From positions 4,334,697 through 4,398,696 of the forward strand of contig NZ_KI911782.1 in the NCBI RefSeq assembly GCF_000515395.1: a stretch of 64,000 bases of DNA, written 5' to 3'. Of this stretch, positions 1 to 8,927 are shown piece after piece. Below the pieces are notes generated by a model. The model was given only the letters and a program-made list of their open reading frames with translations, was not told the DNA's origin and searched no databases. This DNA comes from Jiangella gansuensis DSM 44835 (GTDB taxonomy: Bacteria > Actinomycetota > Actinomycetes > Jiangellales > Jiangellaceae). Numbering within the stretch: position 1 is the stretch's first letter; each line of letters opens with the position of its first letter. The position numbers and the translations under genes were made by a program.

Positions 1-2
1 CG

Positions 3-1343
3 AACGACGGCAATCCGACCACGCGCTGGGCTTCGCAGCGGCAGTCGGCCCCGTACACAATCGAGCGCTGGCTCCAGGTCGACCTCGGGGAGATCCGATC
101 GGTCAACCAGGCCGTCGTGACCTGGGAAGCGGCAACGTCGAACGATTACCGGATCGAGGGGTCGGTCGACGGCGAGAACTGGACCGAGCTGGCTCGCGTG
201 CGGAAGTCGTCCGACGATCTGCGCAATGTCGTGGACCTGGACCAGGCGGACGTCCGGTACGTGCGGGTGATCGGTCTACCGGCCACACAGTATGGCCTGT
301 CGATCTTCGAGTTCGAGGTCTACGGCGGGTACACCCTGCGCTGTGACGCCTCGCCGCTGCGGGTGGAACCGGACAGCACAGCCGTCGCCACGGCCTTCAT
401 CTCGCCTCGCGATCCGGACGACGAGGTCCGAGTCGTCTCGCTGGACGAGGACGTCGTCGCGATCTCCGGCACCCCGCGGGTGGACGATGCCGGCCGGATC
501 GACGTCGATCTCGCGACGGGGGAGTCGGGCACCACCTCGCTCCTCTTCACGCACGCCAACGGTGACGAGCACCTCCTGTGCCCGGTGACCTTCACAGTCA
601 CCACGGCCGAGCTGGAGCGTCTGATCGAGCGTGCCAACGCGCTGGAGAGTCTGAAGTACACGCCGTCCAGTTGGAGCCCGCTGCTGCCGGCGCTCGAGGC
701 AGCCAAAGCGACGCTTCGCTCGGCGGAGGCGACGCAGGCCGAAGTCGACGAGCGTGCCGCCGCCCTCACTGAGGCGATGGCAGGTCTCGTCGAACAGGAA
801 GTGGACACGACTGCTCCCACCATCACCGTGAAGGATGAATCACGCGGGCGAGACGGCGTCTACAGCGAGGTGAGCTTCAAGCTGTACGACGAAGGGCTGA
901 TCGACAAGGCGGTGCTGAACGGTGTCGTCAAGGACCTGACCGACGACACATGGTCGGACCTGAACGGCGTCAAGCCCGGCGTCTTCGGCGCCGTAGAAGG
1001 GGCGAACACCCTCGAGGTGTACGACCGGGCGGGCAACCGCGCCGTTCTCGAGTTCGTCCTGGACACGGAGACGCCGACCGTGACCATCAAGGACGGTGAC
1101 CGCTACACGATCGGCACCGAAGCGGGCTACGAGAAGGTCTCGTTCACGTTCTACGACGCCGGCAAGGTCGACAAGTTCGTGCTGAACGGTAGGGCCAGGG
1201 ACCTGACGGACGCCGTGGGGTCGGACCTCGACCACATCCGCCCTGGCGTGCGAGGAGCGGTGCTGGGCAACAACGTCCTCGAGGTGTACGACGTCGCAGG
1301 AAACGTGACCACCATCGAGTTCACGTTGGTCAGGAAGCGCTGA
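3..1343 (+). CDS. Secreted carbohydrate-binding protein, C-terminal part (5' end outside window)
   Basis: The reading frame is open from the first bases and ends at TGA 1341-1343, so the true start lies outside the window. The first ~105 visible residues look like an F5/8 type C (discoidin, CBM32-like) domain: a DGNPTTRW segment, then WLQVDLG and a YVRV strand. A ~60-residue helical FIVAR-like segment follows (around 600-790). The C-terminus carries two ~80-residue repeats, each opening with TPTVTIKD or TAPTITVKD and ending in LEVYD.AGN, typical of Ig-like modules in extracellular bacterial glycosidases. No catalytic domain is visible here. It is probably the C-terminus of a secreted glycoside hydrolase or other polysaccharide-active protein; the activity itself cannot be inferred. 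It seems unrelated to the cobalamin genes downstream. Confidence 0.8.
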   Translation, partial: NDGNPTTRWASQRQSAPYTIERWLQVDLGEIRSVNQAVVTWEAATSNDYRIEGSVDGENWTELARVRKSSDDLRNVVDLDQADVRYVRVIGLPATQYGLSIFEFEVYGGYTLRCDASPLRVEPDSTAVATAFISPRDPDDEVRVVSLDEDVVAISGTPRVDDAGRIDVDLATGESGTTSLLFTHANGDEHLLCPVTFTVTTAELERLIERANALESLKYTPSSWSPLLPALEAAKATLRSAEATQAEVDERAAALTEAMAGLVEQEVDTTAPTITVKDESRGRDGVYSEVSFKLYDEGLIDKAVLNGVVKDLTDDTWSDLNGVKPGVFGAVEGANTLEVYDRAGNRAVLEFVLDTETPTVTIKDGDRYTIGTEAGYEKVSFTFYDAGKVDKFVLNGRARDLTDAVGSDLDHIRPGVRGAVLGNNVLEVYDVAGNVTTIEFTLVRKR

Positions 1344-1388
1344 AGCCAGCGCAGGTCTCGCAGCGCCGCGAGGCGTGACGCAACACCG

Positions 1389-1426
1389 GACGGCGGGCCC
1401 CCGCGAGATCGTGGGAGCCCGCCGTC
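1389..1426 (+). terminator. Hairpin terminator after the carbohydrate-binding protein gene
   Basis: A perfect 10-bp inverted repeat (GACGGCGGGC at 1389-1398, GCCCGCCGTC at 1417-1426) with an 18-nt loop starts 46 bp after the stop codon. There is no T-tract, which is common in actinomycete terminators. The rest of 1427-1625 shows no gene and no recognisable cobalamin riboswitch. Confidence 0.6.
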
Positions 1427-1625
1427 GATCGGTGGCACTCGTCGAGGGCGACCCTTGGTCTCGATCCTCGTCGGTGAGTTCGTTCCTGACATCCTCGATG
1501 AGGGTGGTGACACCGCGCGCTGGCCAGCGCTTTGCATATCCTGACTCGGAATCCGGCCCACCTGCTCGGACAGCAGCATGCAGGTCGGACCTGGGGAACC
1601 GCGCAGGGAATGTGGAGGAGCGACG

Positions 1626-2414
1626 ATGACGTCACCGCCGGCCACCGCCGCGCAGATCACCCGGGTACGCGATCTGCTGGTGTTCGACGACTCGGGGGTG
1701 CGCCTGGTCGTGGCCTGCGACTCGGTGGGCGGCATCGGGCCGAAACCGGCGGACACCGTTCCGGTCGATGCCACCTGCACCGGGTATTTCGCCGCCCGCG
1801 TGCCGCTGCTGGAGGTGCTCTGCGCCGGTGCGCAGCCTGTCGTGGTGGCCAACAACCTCTGCGTCGAGGCGGAGCCGACCGGGCGGGAGCTGACCGAGGC
1901 GGTCCGCGCCATCGCCGCGAGCGTCGGCGTTCCGGCCGCGAACGTCACCGGCCTGATCCACGACGCGGTGCCGGTCGGATCGAAGGGACTGGCGTGGGAG
2001 GCGCCGCTGCTGGCGAGCACTGCGGGGCTGGAACTGCGCTGGGAACCCGGGAACCCCGTGCCTCCCGAGCGCTCGGGAGGCCCTTCGTCCTGTGTTCTCG
2101 TCTCGTGTGCCCCGGCCGATCTGGACCGGCTCCGGGCCTGCTTCGCCGAGACGCTGCCGGTCGCCGTCGTCGGCACGCTCGCCGAGGCCGCCGAGACCAC
2201 CGAGGTCCGGACGACGGGGGATGTGACGGCCGTATGGCGGTGCGCATCCTCGGGGGCACGGCCGAGGCGCGGGAGTTGGCCGTCCTGCTCCAGGAGGATG
2301 AGAGCACCGCGTTCGTGTCGTCGTTGGCGGGCCGGGTGGCCCGGCCACGGTTGCCGGTCGGTGCCGTCCGGGTCGGCGGATTCGGCGGTGTGCCGGGACG
2401 GCGGTCGTACCTGA
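1626..2414 (+). CDS. AIR-synthase-like protein related to alpha-ribazole kinase CblS
   Basis: The ATG at 1626 is preceded by GGAGGAG. The N-terminal ~200 residues resemble PurM/AIR-synthase-fold CblS proteins, which phosphorylate alpha-ribazole in the lower-ligand branch of cobalamin assembly: VVACDSVGGIGPKPADTV, a GYFAARVPLLEVL segment and VVVANNLCVEAEPTG are visible. From about residue 203 the frame runs into the start of cobK, overlapping it by 181 bp and giving an Arg/Ser-rich tail that looks non-native. The original C-terminus may therefore have been lost in the same way as in the other cobalamin genes nearby. Family assignment is moderately sure; the kinase function is inferred from family and context. 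Confidence 0.6.
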   Translation: MTSPPATAAQITRVRDLLVFDDSGVRLVVACDSVGGIGPKPADTVPVDATCTGYFAARVPLLEVLCAGAQPVVVANNLCVEAEPTGRELTEAVRAIAASVGVPAANVTGLIHDAVPVGSKGLAWEAPLLASTAGLELRWEPGNPVPPERSGGPSSCVLVSCAPADLDRLRACFAETLPVAVVGTLAEAAETTEVRTTGDVTAVWRCASSGARPRRGSWPSCSRRMRAPRSCRRWRAGWPGHGCRSVPSGSADSAVCRDGGRT

Positions 2415-2977
2415 ACGGGATGGGCATTTCCGCTGTCGTCGACGCGACTCACCCGTTCGCGACGGGCATGAGCGCCAACGCGCTGGCGGCGTGTTCGGCC
2501 GAGGCCGTGCCGCTGCTGCGGCTGGAGCGGCCCGGCTGGTCGCAGGCTGAGGGCGCAGGGGACTGGCACTGGGTCGACGATCACGACGAGGCGGCGGCAC
2601 TGACCGCGCGGCTCGGACGACGGCCGTTCCTGACCGTTGGCCGCCAGGCACTCGGGCGGTTCGCCGGGCCGCTGGCAGGGTGTCTCCGCGCTGGTCAGAG
2701 TGGTCGACGAACCGGACGTCGAGGTGCCGGCGGCGTGGACGGTGCTGCTGAGCCGGGGGCCGTACCCGCTCGATGCGGGGCGGGCACTGATGGCCGAGGT
2801 GACGTGCTGGTGACCAAGGACTCCGGCGGCACCTACACCTGGTCCAAGATGCGGGTCGCCGGTGAGCTCGGGATTCCGGTGGTCATCGTGCGGCGAGAGC
2901 CGGCGCCTCGCGCGCTGGAGGTCGTCGACGACGCCCTGGCGGCGGCGGCATGGATCGGCACGCTGGCGTCACGCTGA
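2234..2977 (+). CDS. cobK: Precorrin-6A reductase (CobK/CbiJ), internally frameshifted
   Basis: CobK reduces precorrin-6A in the aerobic corrin pathway with NADPH. The start (RILGGTAEARELA), the central VDATHPFA motif and the C-terminal DVLVTKDSGG match the family, and 247 aa is the usual length. About residues 149-188 are scrambled in the open frame. An extra G in the GGG run near 2678-2680 and a missing base near 2797-2800 compensate each other, and reading the intervening 120 bp one base over restores a CobK-like sequence ending LSRGPYPLDAGRALMAE. The protein as written would probably be inactive; either two real indels or two base-call errors explain this. It ends convergently 7 bp from the cobA remnant. 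Confidence 0.75.
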   Translation: MAVRILGGTAEARELAVLLQEDESTAFVSSLAGRVARPRLPVGAVRVGGFGGVPGRRSYLNGMGISAVVDATHPFATGMSANALAACSAEAVPLLRLERPGWSQAEGAGDWHWVDDHDEAAALTARLGRRPFLTVGRQALGRFAGPLAGCLRAGQSGRRTGRRGAGGVDGAAEPGAVPARCGAGTDGRGDVLVTKDSGGTYTWSKMRVAGELGIPVVIVRREPAPRALEVVDDALAAAAWIGTLASR

Positions 2978-2984
2978 GGGTCGG

Positions 2985-3460
2985 TCAGCCGAGGCCGGGG
3001 ACGTCCGCGACGGCGCCGATGACCGCGACGGCGGGTGGCGAGATGTCGGCGGCGGCGTCGATCGTGCTCAGCGTGGCGCGTGCGACGCGCTGACTGGGCA
3101 TGGTCCCGTCGGCGACGACCGCCGCGGGCGTGTCCGGTGCGAGCCCGCCCGAGACCAGAGCGGCGCAGATCGCCCGCAACGTGCGCACCCCCATGAGCAC
3201 CACGATCGTCGTACCGGACGCGGCGAGCGCGGCGTAGTCGATCGTCCAGTCCGGGTGCCCGGGTGGCACCTGCCCGGAGACGACGGTGAAGCCCTGGGCC
3301 AGCCCCCGATGGGTCACCGGGATGCCCGCGAGGGCCGGCGCGGCGGTCGCCGACGTCACGCCGGGGACGATCCGCACCTCGACGCGCGCGTCGAGGCAGG
3401 CGAGCAGCTCTTCGCCACCACGGCCGAACACGTAGTTGTCGCCGCCCTTGAGGCCCAGAC
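2985..3460 (-). pseudogene. cobA: Uroporphyrinogen-III C-methyltransferase, C-terminal remnant
   Basis: Only the C-terminal ~155 residues of SUMT are present, beginning at LKGGDNYVFGRGGEE, followed by VRIVPGVTSATAAPALAGIP and VVLMGVRTL, which contribute to the SAM and substrate sites. The N-terminal half, including the first SAM-binding loop, is missing. The upstream edge fuses to the cobB remnant around 3461-3465. CobA makes precorrin-2 from uroporphyrinogen III; this fragment cannot do so alone. No convincing start codon or ribosome-binding site exists at the fusion point; the internal Met at 3431 is unlikely to be used. Whether the deletion is real or an assembly collapse cannot be told from sequence. 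Confidence 0.75.
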
Positions 3461-3461
3461 G

Positions 3462-3990
3462 TGGCGGCCGGAGGTGGCCCGCTCGACCAGCAGTACGCCG
3501 AGCACCGGCAGCCCGGTCGACTCGAGCGCGCTGACGACCTCGTCGGCGGGCCGAGACGATCCGGCCTTGTTGAGGGCGACGCCGACGATGCGGACCGACG
3601 GGTCGAAGGCGATCATTCCGTGGACGACGGCGGCAATCGAACGTGCGGCGTGCGAGATGTCCACCACCAGGACGACCGGCGTGCGCGTGAGCGTGGCGAC
3701 GTGCGCCGTCGACGCGAACCCCTTGCCGCCGAGCTGCCCGTCGTACAGCCCCATGACGCCCTCGACGATCGCGACGTCGGCGCCACGCGCACCGTGTAGC
3801 AGCATGGAGACGAGGCGCCGCTCACCCACGAGATGCGGGTCGAGGTTGCGGCCGGGCCGACCGGTCGCGAGGGCGTGGTACCCGGGGTCGATGTAGTCGG
3901 GCCCGACCTTGTGGCCGGAAGCCCGGTGACCGGCCCGGGACAGTGCGGCCATCAGGCCGGTCGCGACCGTGGTCTTGCCGTGGCCGGACG
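3462..3990 (-). pseudogene. cobB: Cobyrinate a,c-diamide synthase, N-terminal remnant
   Basis: About 176 residues of CobB/CbiA are present (family ~450). They start inside the P-loop (SGHGKTTVATGLMAAL) and include HKVGPDYIDPGYH and the VEGVMGLYDG motif of the dethiobiotin-synthetase-like ATP-binding domain. The first ~15 codons are missing where the sequence fuses to cobO, and the whole C-terminal glutamine amidotransferase domain is missing where it joins cobA near the conserved SRHLGL-type motif. CobB amidates the a and c side chains of (hydrogeno)cobyrinic acid; this remnant lacks the glutaminase half. It reads through from the cobO region in a different frame. Confidence 0.75.
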
Positions 3991-4476
3991 GGCGCGGCCG
4001 GGACGGTTGACCAGCGTCTCGACGACGTCGTCGACGTCGACCCAGCCCCAGGTCATCGGATAGGTGAACTCGTCGAGGACGTAGAGGTCGTGGGCCTCGG
4101 CGGAGAGACGGCGCTTGACCTCGGCCCAACCTTCGGCGGCGTCGGCGGCGTGGTCCTCCTCGGTGCCCTTCTTGCGCGACCAGGACCAGCCCGAGCCCAT
4201 CTTGTGCCACTCGACCGACCCGCCGACGCCGGTCTCGGCGTGCAGCTCGCCGAGGCGCTCGAGCACGGTCTGTTCGCCGATGCGCCACCTGGCCGACTTG
4301 ACGAACTGGAACACGCCGACGTTCCACCCCTGATTCCACGCGCGCATGGCGAGACCGAAGGCGGCGGTGGACTTGCCCTTGCCGTCGCCGGTGTGGACCA
4401 TGACGAGCGGCCGGTTGCGGCGCTGCCTGGTGGTGAGGCCGTCGTCGGGCGCGGCGAGCGGCTGACCCTGCGGCAT
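3952..4476 (-). pseudogene. cobO: CobO-type corrinoid adenosyltransferase, 3'-truncated
   Basis: CobO transfers adenosyl from ATP to cob(I)yrinate a,c-diamide. The first ~160 residues match the family: VHTGDGKGKSTAAFGLAMRA (P-loop), QFVKSARWRIGE, and a VLDEFTYPM segment. After LVNRPGR near 3994 the native C-terminal ~40 residues (normally containing an ITGR-D-AP motif) are replaced by 14 out-of-frame residues from the cobB P-loop region, ending at 3952. The start ATG overlaps the stop of the chlD remnant as TGATG, indicating former translational coupling. It is likely inactive or impaired; PduO at 4986 could cover adenosylation. Confidence 0.75.
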
Positions 4477-4621
4477 CAGGCGGCCGTCCTCACGACGTTA
4501 GTGAGGTCCGCGGCGCTGACCTCACCCAGCGGGACGTACTCCGCGCGCAGCCGGGCGGCGAGATCGTGAGCCAGCCCCAGCCGGAACCTCCCGGTCTCGC
4601 AGTCGACGACCACACCGGCGA
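4476..4621 (-). pseudogene. Magnesium-chelatase-like (ChlD-type) C-terminal remnant
   Basis: Reverse-strand translation from about 4621 to the TGA at 4476-4478 gives a ~47-residue tail containing VVVDCETGRFRLGLAHDLA and EYVPLGEVSAADL, characteristic of the VWA-domain C-terminus of putative Mg/cobalt chelatase proteins that sit just upstream of cobO in actinomycete cobalamin operons. Everything upstream is missing; the next bases read instead as an unrelated plus-strand frame. The remnant is too short for a separate domain and has no start codon. Confidence 0.6.
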
Positions 4622-4624
4622 CGC

Positions 4625-4921
4625 GTGCTGCACGAGATCGGCCAGCCGATCACCGTCACGACCGCGCGCAAACTGCGCACGGCGGTCGAAGCCGGCGCGG
4701 ACAACCTCCTGGTCATGCTCAACGCACGCATCGATCTGGACGGCTTCGAGGACTGGGACATCTGGTGGGGCGCGAACCTCGGCACGCCGCACGAGCGGCT
4801 CGTCGCCGGGCGGGTCGGCGACGTCCGTGCCGAGCTCGACACGGCGCGGGCCGCCGTGAAGTCCGCCGCCGGCTGGATCATGGACCTGTACCTGCTGCGC
4901 AGCGCCTCACCTCGCCGCTGA
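4625..4921 (+). other. Unrecognised 98-codon fragment
   Basis: A plus-strand frame from GTG 4625 to TGA 4921 reads as a plausible soluble protein, with LHEIGQPITVTTARKLRTAV early, a DGFEDWDIWWG segment and a helical end VKSAAGWIMDLYLL. I do not recognise the family. No ribosome-binding site precedes the GTG, and the left edge meets the chlD remnant, so this is most likely the 3' end of a gene whose 5' part was removed by the same deletion that truncated chlD. Confidence 0.35.
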
Positions 4922-4985
4922 GACCCACCCGGTGTGCCCGGTGCGAGATGACATGCGCCGCGCCACGGAGCCGTAGTGTGGGGAC

Positions 4986-5621
4986 ATGGTGAGGCTGACG
5001 AAGATCTATACCCGCACCGGCGACGACGGCACCACCGGGCTGGGCGATTTCAGCCGCACCCGCAAGACCGACCCACGGCTCGTCGCCTACGCCGACGCCA
5101 ACGAGGCCAACGCGGCCATTGGCGTGGTGGTGGCGCTGGAGCGGTCCGGCGGCGGGGGCGGCGGCCTCGGCCCGGACGTGCTCGCCGTCCTGCAGCGCGT
5201 GCAGAACGACCTCTTCGATGTCGGCGCCGACCTCTGCGTGCCGCTGAAGGCCGAATACGAGTACCCGCCGCTGCGGGTCCAACCGGCCTGGATCGACGAG
5301 CTGGAGGCCGACTGCGACCGCTACAACGCAGAGGTCCCGAAGCTGACGTCGTTCATCCTGCCCGGCGGCAGCGTCACGGCCGCCCAGCTGCACGTCGCCA
5401 CGACCGTGGTGCGACGCGCCGAGCGGTCGGCGTGGGCGGCGGTCGAGCATTACGGCAGCGGCGACACCGACGGCGTCAACCCGCTCACCGCGAAGTACCT
5501 CAACCGGCTCTCGGACCTGCTGTTCATCCTGTCCCGCTACGCCAACCGCGACGCGGGTGACGTGCTCTGGCAGCCGGGTGGCGGCCGCGCGGAACCGCAG
5601 CCGAGGCAGCGGGGGCGCTAG
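4986..5621 (+). CDS. PduO-type cob(I)alamin adenosyltransferase
   Basis: The enzyme converts cob(I)alamin and ATP to adenosylcobalamin, the cofactor needed by the mutase at 22268-24397. The family signature is complete: KIYTRTGDDGTTGLGDFSRT at the N-terminus (ATP binding), YADANEANAAIG, FILPGGS, the active-site helix VVRRAERSAW and the C-terminal RLSDLLFILSRYAN. At 211 aa it has the usual length, with a Gly-rich stretch near residues 54-59 and a basic tail. It is the one clearly intact cobalamin-related gene in this region, so the cell could still adenosylate imported or self-made corrinoid. Confidence 0.92.
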   Translation: MVRLTKIYTRTGDDGTTGLGDFSRTRKTDPRLVAYADANEANAAIGVVVALERSGGGGGGLGPDVLAVLQRVQNDLFDVGADLCVPLKAEYEYPPLRVQPAWIDELEADCDRYNAEVPKLTSFILPGGSVTAAQLHVATTVVRRAERSAWAAVEHYGSGDTDGVNPLTAKYLNRLSDLLFILSRYANRDAGDVLWQPGGGRAEPQPRQRGR

Positions 5622-5678
5622 GGAACCATGCCAGCGTCAGCAAGCCGTAGACGCCCGTAGCGGACCCGCTGCCGGATC

Positions 5679-7298
5679 TCACGCCACGTTTCCGTTGGCG
5701 ATCTCGTCGGCGATCATGGCCACCTGGAGCGACACTCGGGTGTCCGCATCGTCCAAGTCAGCGTCGAGCAGCCTCGCTGCTCTGCCGAGGCGGTCGTAGA
5801 AGACCGGTCGCGAGATGTGCAGGCTGGCTGCGGCATCCGACTTGCTCGTCGGGTGCCTGAGGAGCGCCCGGACAGCATCGAGGAGGCCAGTGTTGCGCCG
5901 CATGTCGTGCTCCTTGAGCGCGGCGAGCTCGCGCCTGACGAAGGCTTGGACGCGGTGGTCGTCGGCCAACATGGCGAGTAGCCCGCGCAAGTGAACGTCG
6001 TCAAGCCGGTAGACGCCACCGAGGGCTTCCCCTCCAGGTCCGACCGAGCCGACCACCTGCTGGGATTCCTGGAGAGTCCGGTCGATGTCGCCTGCGCGCA
6101 CGGTGGTGAGGCCGACTCCGATGACGACATCCTGACGATGGCGTACCCGTGTCGCGAGGTCGTCGACGACGTGATCGGGTTCAGCAGCGAGGGGAAGGGA
6201 CAGTAGCGCCCTGACGTCCCCGTCGACGTCGCTCACGAGCGCGGGAACTCGCGCCTCGTGCGCGGCGTGGACGACGGCGGCCGTGATCTCGTCGAGCTGT
6301 GGCCGGCGAGGTTGGTCGGCGGAAGCCGCGGCGACGATCGGCCGCAGCGTCAAACCGACGAACTGCCGACGCCGTACCGGAAGGCCGGCGAGCCCGCAGC
6401 GCCGCAGCACCTCCTCCGATGCCGGGTTGGCCAGCAGCGCGAGGAGCAGTTCGTGGTGGGTGCGGCGCACCACGTTGTCGCGGTGACGGTCGTGGAGCCG
6501 ATGGAGAGCGAGTGCCGCGGCCGCCCGCTCGACGATCGCGACCTGCCGCCGCGACGGTGTGGTGCGGCTCTGGATGGCAAGCCGGCCCCAGCCGCGGTCA
6601 TGCCGACCCACGCGGGTGATCAGCCAGCCGCGTTCGCCGTCCCATCCCGTCCGGCCGTCGAGCGGCATCGACCTCGCCGTCCTGGCCCAGTCGGCCAGGG
6701 CCGGCGCGAGGTCGTCGGCGCCGGAGCGGTAGTCGAGGACATGGTGCTGCTCGCTCTCGAGAATCACCGCGGCGCCGGCGAGGCGCTGCACGGCGTCGAG
6801 GATCTCACCCGGACCGGCCTCCGCGATGCCGAGGTCGGTGAAGGTGTCGTGCACGCGCTGTGTCTCGCGCAGTTCGGCCAGTTGCTCCTCGACGATCCGC
6901 TCTCCCACCGCCTGTGCGAGCGTGGCGAAACGCGCTTCCCGGACCAGCGCGATCAGCGGCAGGCGATGATTGTCGCAGGCTTGCACCAACGCGCGCGGCA
7001 GGACGGTCCAGCGCCGCCCGAGCTCGACCACGAGTCCGGCCGCGCCGCTCTCGGACAAGCTGGCCGCCACCTGCCTGAGGCCCTCGTCGGTGTCGGGCAT
7101 CGCGATCCCGGTACTGAGCAGGAGATCGCCTTCGCGCAGCAGCGGCCCGATGTCGGCGAGTTCGCCCGAGTGCACCCAGCGCACCGGGTTGTGCAACCAC
7201 GTGGCGCCGGCGGCTACCCGCGGACCGGCGCTGCGCACCGCCGGCATGGCGAGGACGTCGGCCACGGTCAGAAAGTCCACAGGGATCCGCCCATCCAC
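5679..7298 (-). CDS. PucR-family transcriptional regulator
   Basis: The 539-aa protein has the PucR layout. An N-terminal purine-catabolism-type sensor domain (residues ~7-125, with DVLAMPAVRSAG and a GELADIGPLLREGDLLLSTG segment) is followed by a central GGDEF-like/CdaR region and a C-terminal helix-turn-helix (HTH_30) around residues 475-530 containing SKSDAAASLHISRPVFYDRL. Members regulate purine, amino-acid or amine catabolism. The gene is divergent from mmsA and the aminotransferase with a 102-bp gap, so it probably controls that pair. The effector is unknown; a beta-amino acid or its semialdehyde is a reasonable guess. Confidence 0.85.
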   Translation of the reverse strand: MDGRIPVDFLTVADVLAMPAVRSAGPRVAAGATWLHNPVRWVHSGELADIGPLLREGDLLLSTGIAMPDTDEGLRQVAASLSESGAAGLVVELGRRWTVLPRALVQACDNHRLPLIALVREARFATLAQAVGERIVEEQLAELRETQRVHDTFTDLGIAEAGPGEILDAVQRLAGAAVILESEQHHVLDYRSGADDLAPALADWARTARSMPLDGRTGWDGERGWLITRVGRHDRGWGRLAIQSRTTPSRRQVAIVERAAAALALHRLHDRHRDNVVRRTHHELLLALLANPASEEVLRRCGLAGLPVRRRQFVGLTLRPIVAAASADQPRRPQLDEITAAVVHAAHEARVPALVSDVDGDVRALLSLPLAAEPDHVVDDLATRVRHRQDVVIGVGLTTVRAGDIDRTLQESQQVVGSVGPGGEALGGVYRLDDVHLRGLLAMLADDHRVQAFVRRELAALKEHDMRRNTGLLDAVRALLRHPTSKSDAAASLHISRPVFYDRLGRAARLLDADLDDADTRVSLQVAMIADEIANGNVA

Positions 7299-7400
7299 CG
7301 ACAGAACGCCGGAAAAGTCAGGTGAATTCTACAGAGTGACGGGCGGTGACGGTGCCCGAGAGGGTCAGGCTCCGATGACCACCGTGGAAAGGGGAGAAGG

Positions 7401-8927
7401 GTGCCGAGCCCGATCACACACTGGAAGGACGGTTCGAGTTTCGAGGGCGTCCCGGGCCGCTGGGCCGACGTCACCAATCCCGCGACGGGCGCGGTCTCGG
7501 GCCGTGTGGCCCTGGCCGGCGCGGAGGACGCGGAGGCGGTCATCTCCTCGGCGACGGCGGCCGCGCGGTCGTGGGCGGAGACCTCGCTTGCCCGTCGTAC
7601 CCAGGTCGTCTTCGCCTTCCGGGAGTTGCTCAACCGCCGCAGAGACGAGCTCGCGCACCTGATCACCGCCGAACACGGCAAGGTGTACAGCGACGCGCTC
7701 GGTGAGATCGCCCGGGGCCAGGAGGTCGTGGAATTCGCCTGCGGCATCCCGCACCTGCTCAAGGGCGGCCGTTCGGAGAACGCGTCGACCGGCGTCGACG
7801 TGCACTCCAAGCGGGTGCCCCTCGGCGTCGTGGGGATCATCAGCCCGTTCAACTTCCCGGCCATGGTGCCGATGTGGTTCTTCCCGATCGCCATCGCCGC
7901 GGGCAACACGGTGGTGCTCAAGCCCAGTGAGAAGGACCCGTCGGCGGCCGTCTGGATCGCGAAGCTCTGGACGGAGGCCGGACTGCCCGACGGCGTCTTC
8001 AACGTGCTCCAGGGCGACAAGGTCGCGGTCGACGCGCTCCTGCGGTCGCCGGACGTGGCCGCCATCAGCTTCGTCGGCTCGACGCCGATCGCCCGGTACG
8101 TCTATGAGGAGGCCGGCCGCCACGGCAAGCGGGTGCAGGCATTGGGCGGGGCGAAGAACCACATGGTGGTTCTGCCCGATGCCGACCTGGACCTCGCCGC
8201 CGACGCCGCAGTCGGCGCCGGCTACGGCAGCGCGGGCGAGCGATGCATGGCGATCAGCGTGCTCGTGGCGGTGGATCCGATCGGCGACGACCTCGTCGCG
8301 CGGATCGCCGAGCGCACCAGGACCCTGCTGATCGGCGACGGCGGCCGCGATGCGGCCGGGGCGTCGGTGCGCGAGGCCGACCTGGGGCCGCTGGTCACCG
8401 CGGCGCACCGCGACCGGGTCGCCGGCTTCATCGCCTCCGGCGAGGCCGCAGGTGCCGAGCTGGTCGTCGACGGCCGCGAGGTGCGGCCCCGTGGCGACGA
8501 GGCCGGCTTCTGGCTGGGCCCCACGCTGTTCGACCACGTCACGCCGCGGATGGATATCTACACCGAGGAGATCTTCGGGCCGGTCCTGTCCGTCGTGCGG
8601 GTGGCCTCCTACGAGGAGGCGGTCGCCCTGATCAACGCCCACGAGTACGGCAACGGGACGGCGATCTTCACCAGCGACGGCGGAGCCGCCCGCCGCTTCG
8701 AGCGCGACGTCCACGTCGGGATGATCGGCGTCAACGTGCCGATCCCGGTCCCGGTGGCCTCCTACTCGTTCGGGGGCTGGAAACGGTCGCTGTTCGGGGA
8801 CACGCACGCTCACGGTACCGAGGGCGTCCACTTCTACACGCGCGCCAAGGTGGTCACCACCCGCTGGTCCGATCCGTCCGATCGCCGCGAGGGCGGTCCC
8901 GAGCTGGGGTTCCCACAGTATGTCTGA
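7401..8927 (+). CDS. mmsA: Methylmalonate-semialdehyde dehydrogenase (acylating)
   Basis: The enzyme oxidises methylmalonate or malonate semialdehyde with NAD+ and CoA to propionyl- or acetyl-CoA and CO2, serving valine, thymine and beta-amino acid breakdown. The 508-aa sequence matches the MmsA branch of aldehyde dehydrogenases: [51 protein letters not shown], catalytic Cys in GERCMAIS and the end [12 protein letters not shown]. The GTG start at 7401 has an upstream GGGGAGAAGG. The stop overlaps the next gene by 8 bp, so the aminotransferase product is probably the dehydrogenase substrate. Confidence 0.9.
   Translation: MPSPITHWKDGSSFEGVPGRWADVTNPATGAVSGRVALAGAEDAEAVISSATAAARSWAETSLARRTQVVFAFRELLNRRRDELAHLITAEHGKVYSDALGEIARGQEVVEFACGIPHLLKGGRSENASTGVDVHSKRVPLGVVGIISPFNFPAMVPMWFFPIAIAAGNTVVLKPSEKDPSAAVWIAKLWTEAGLPDGVFNVLQGDKVAVDALLRSPDVAAISFVGSTPIARYVYEEAGRHGKRVQALGGAKNHMVVLPDADLDLAADAAVGAGYGSAGERCMAISVLVAVDPIGDDLVARIAERTRTLLIGDGGRDAAGASVREADLGPLVTAAHRDRVAGFIASGEAAGAELVVDGREVRPRGDEAGFWLGPTLFDHVTPRMDIYTEEIFGPVLSVVRVASYEEAVALINAHEYGNGTAIFTSDGGAARRFERDVHVGMIGVNVPIPVPVASYSFGGWKRSLFGDTHAHGTEGVHFYTRAKVVTTRWSDPSDRREGGPELGFPQYV

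Noticed and set aside
1427-1625. Possible cobalamin riboswitch upstream of the cblS/cobK genes
   Set aside because: No B12-box or conserved core could be found in this stretch.
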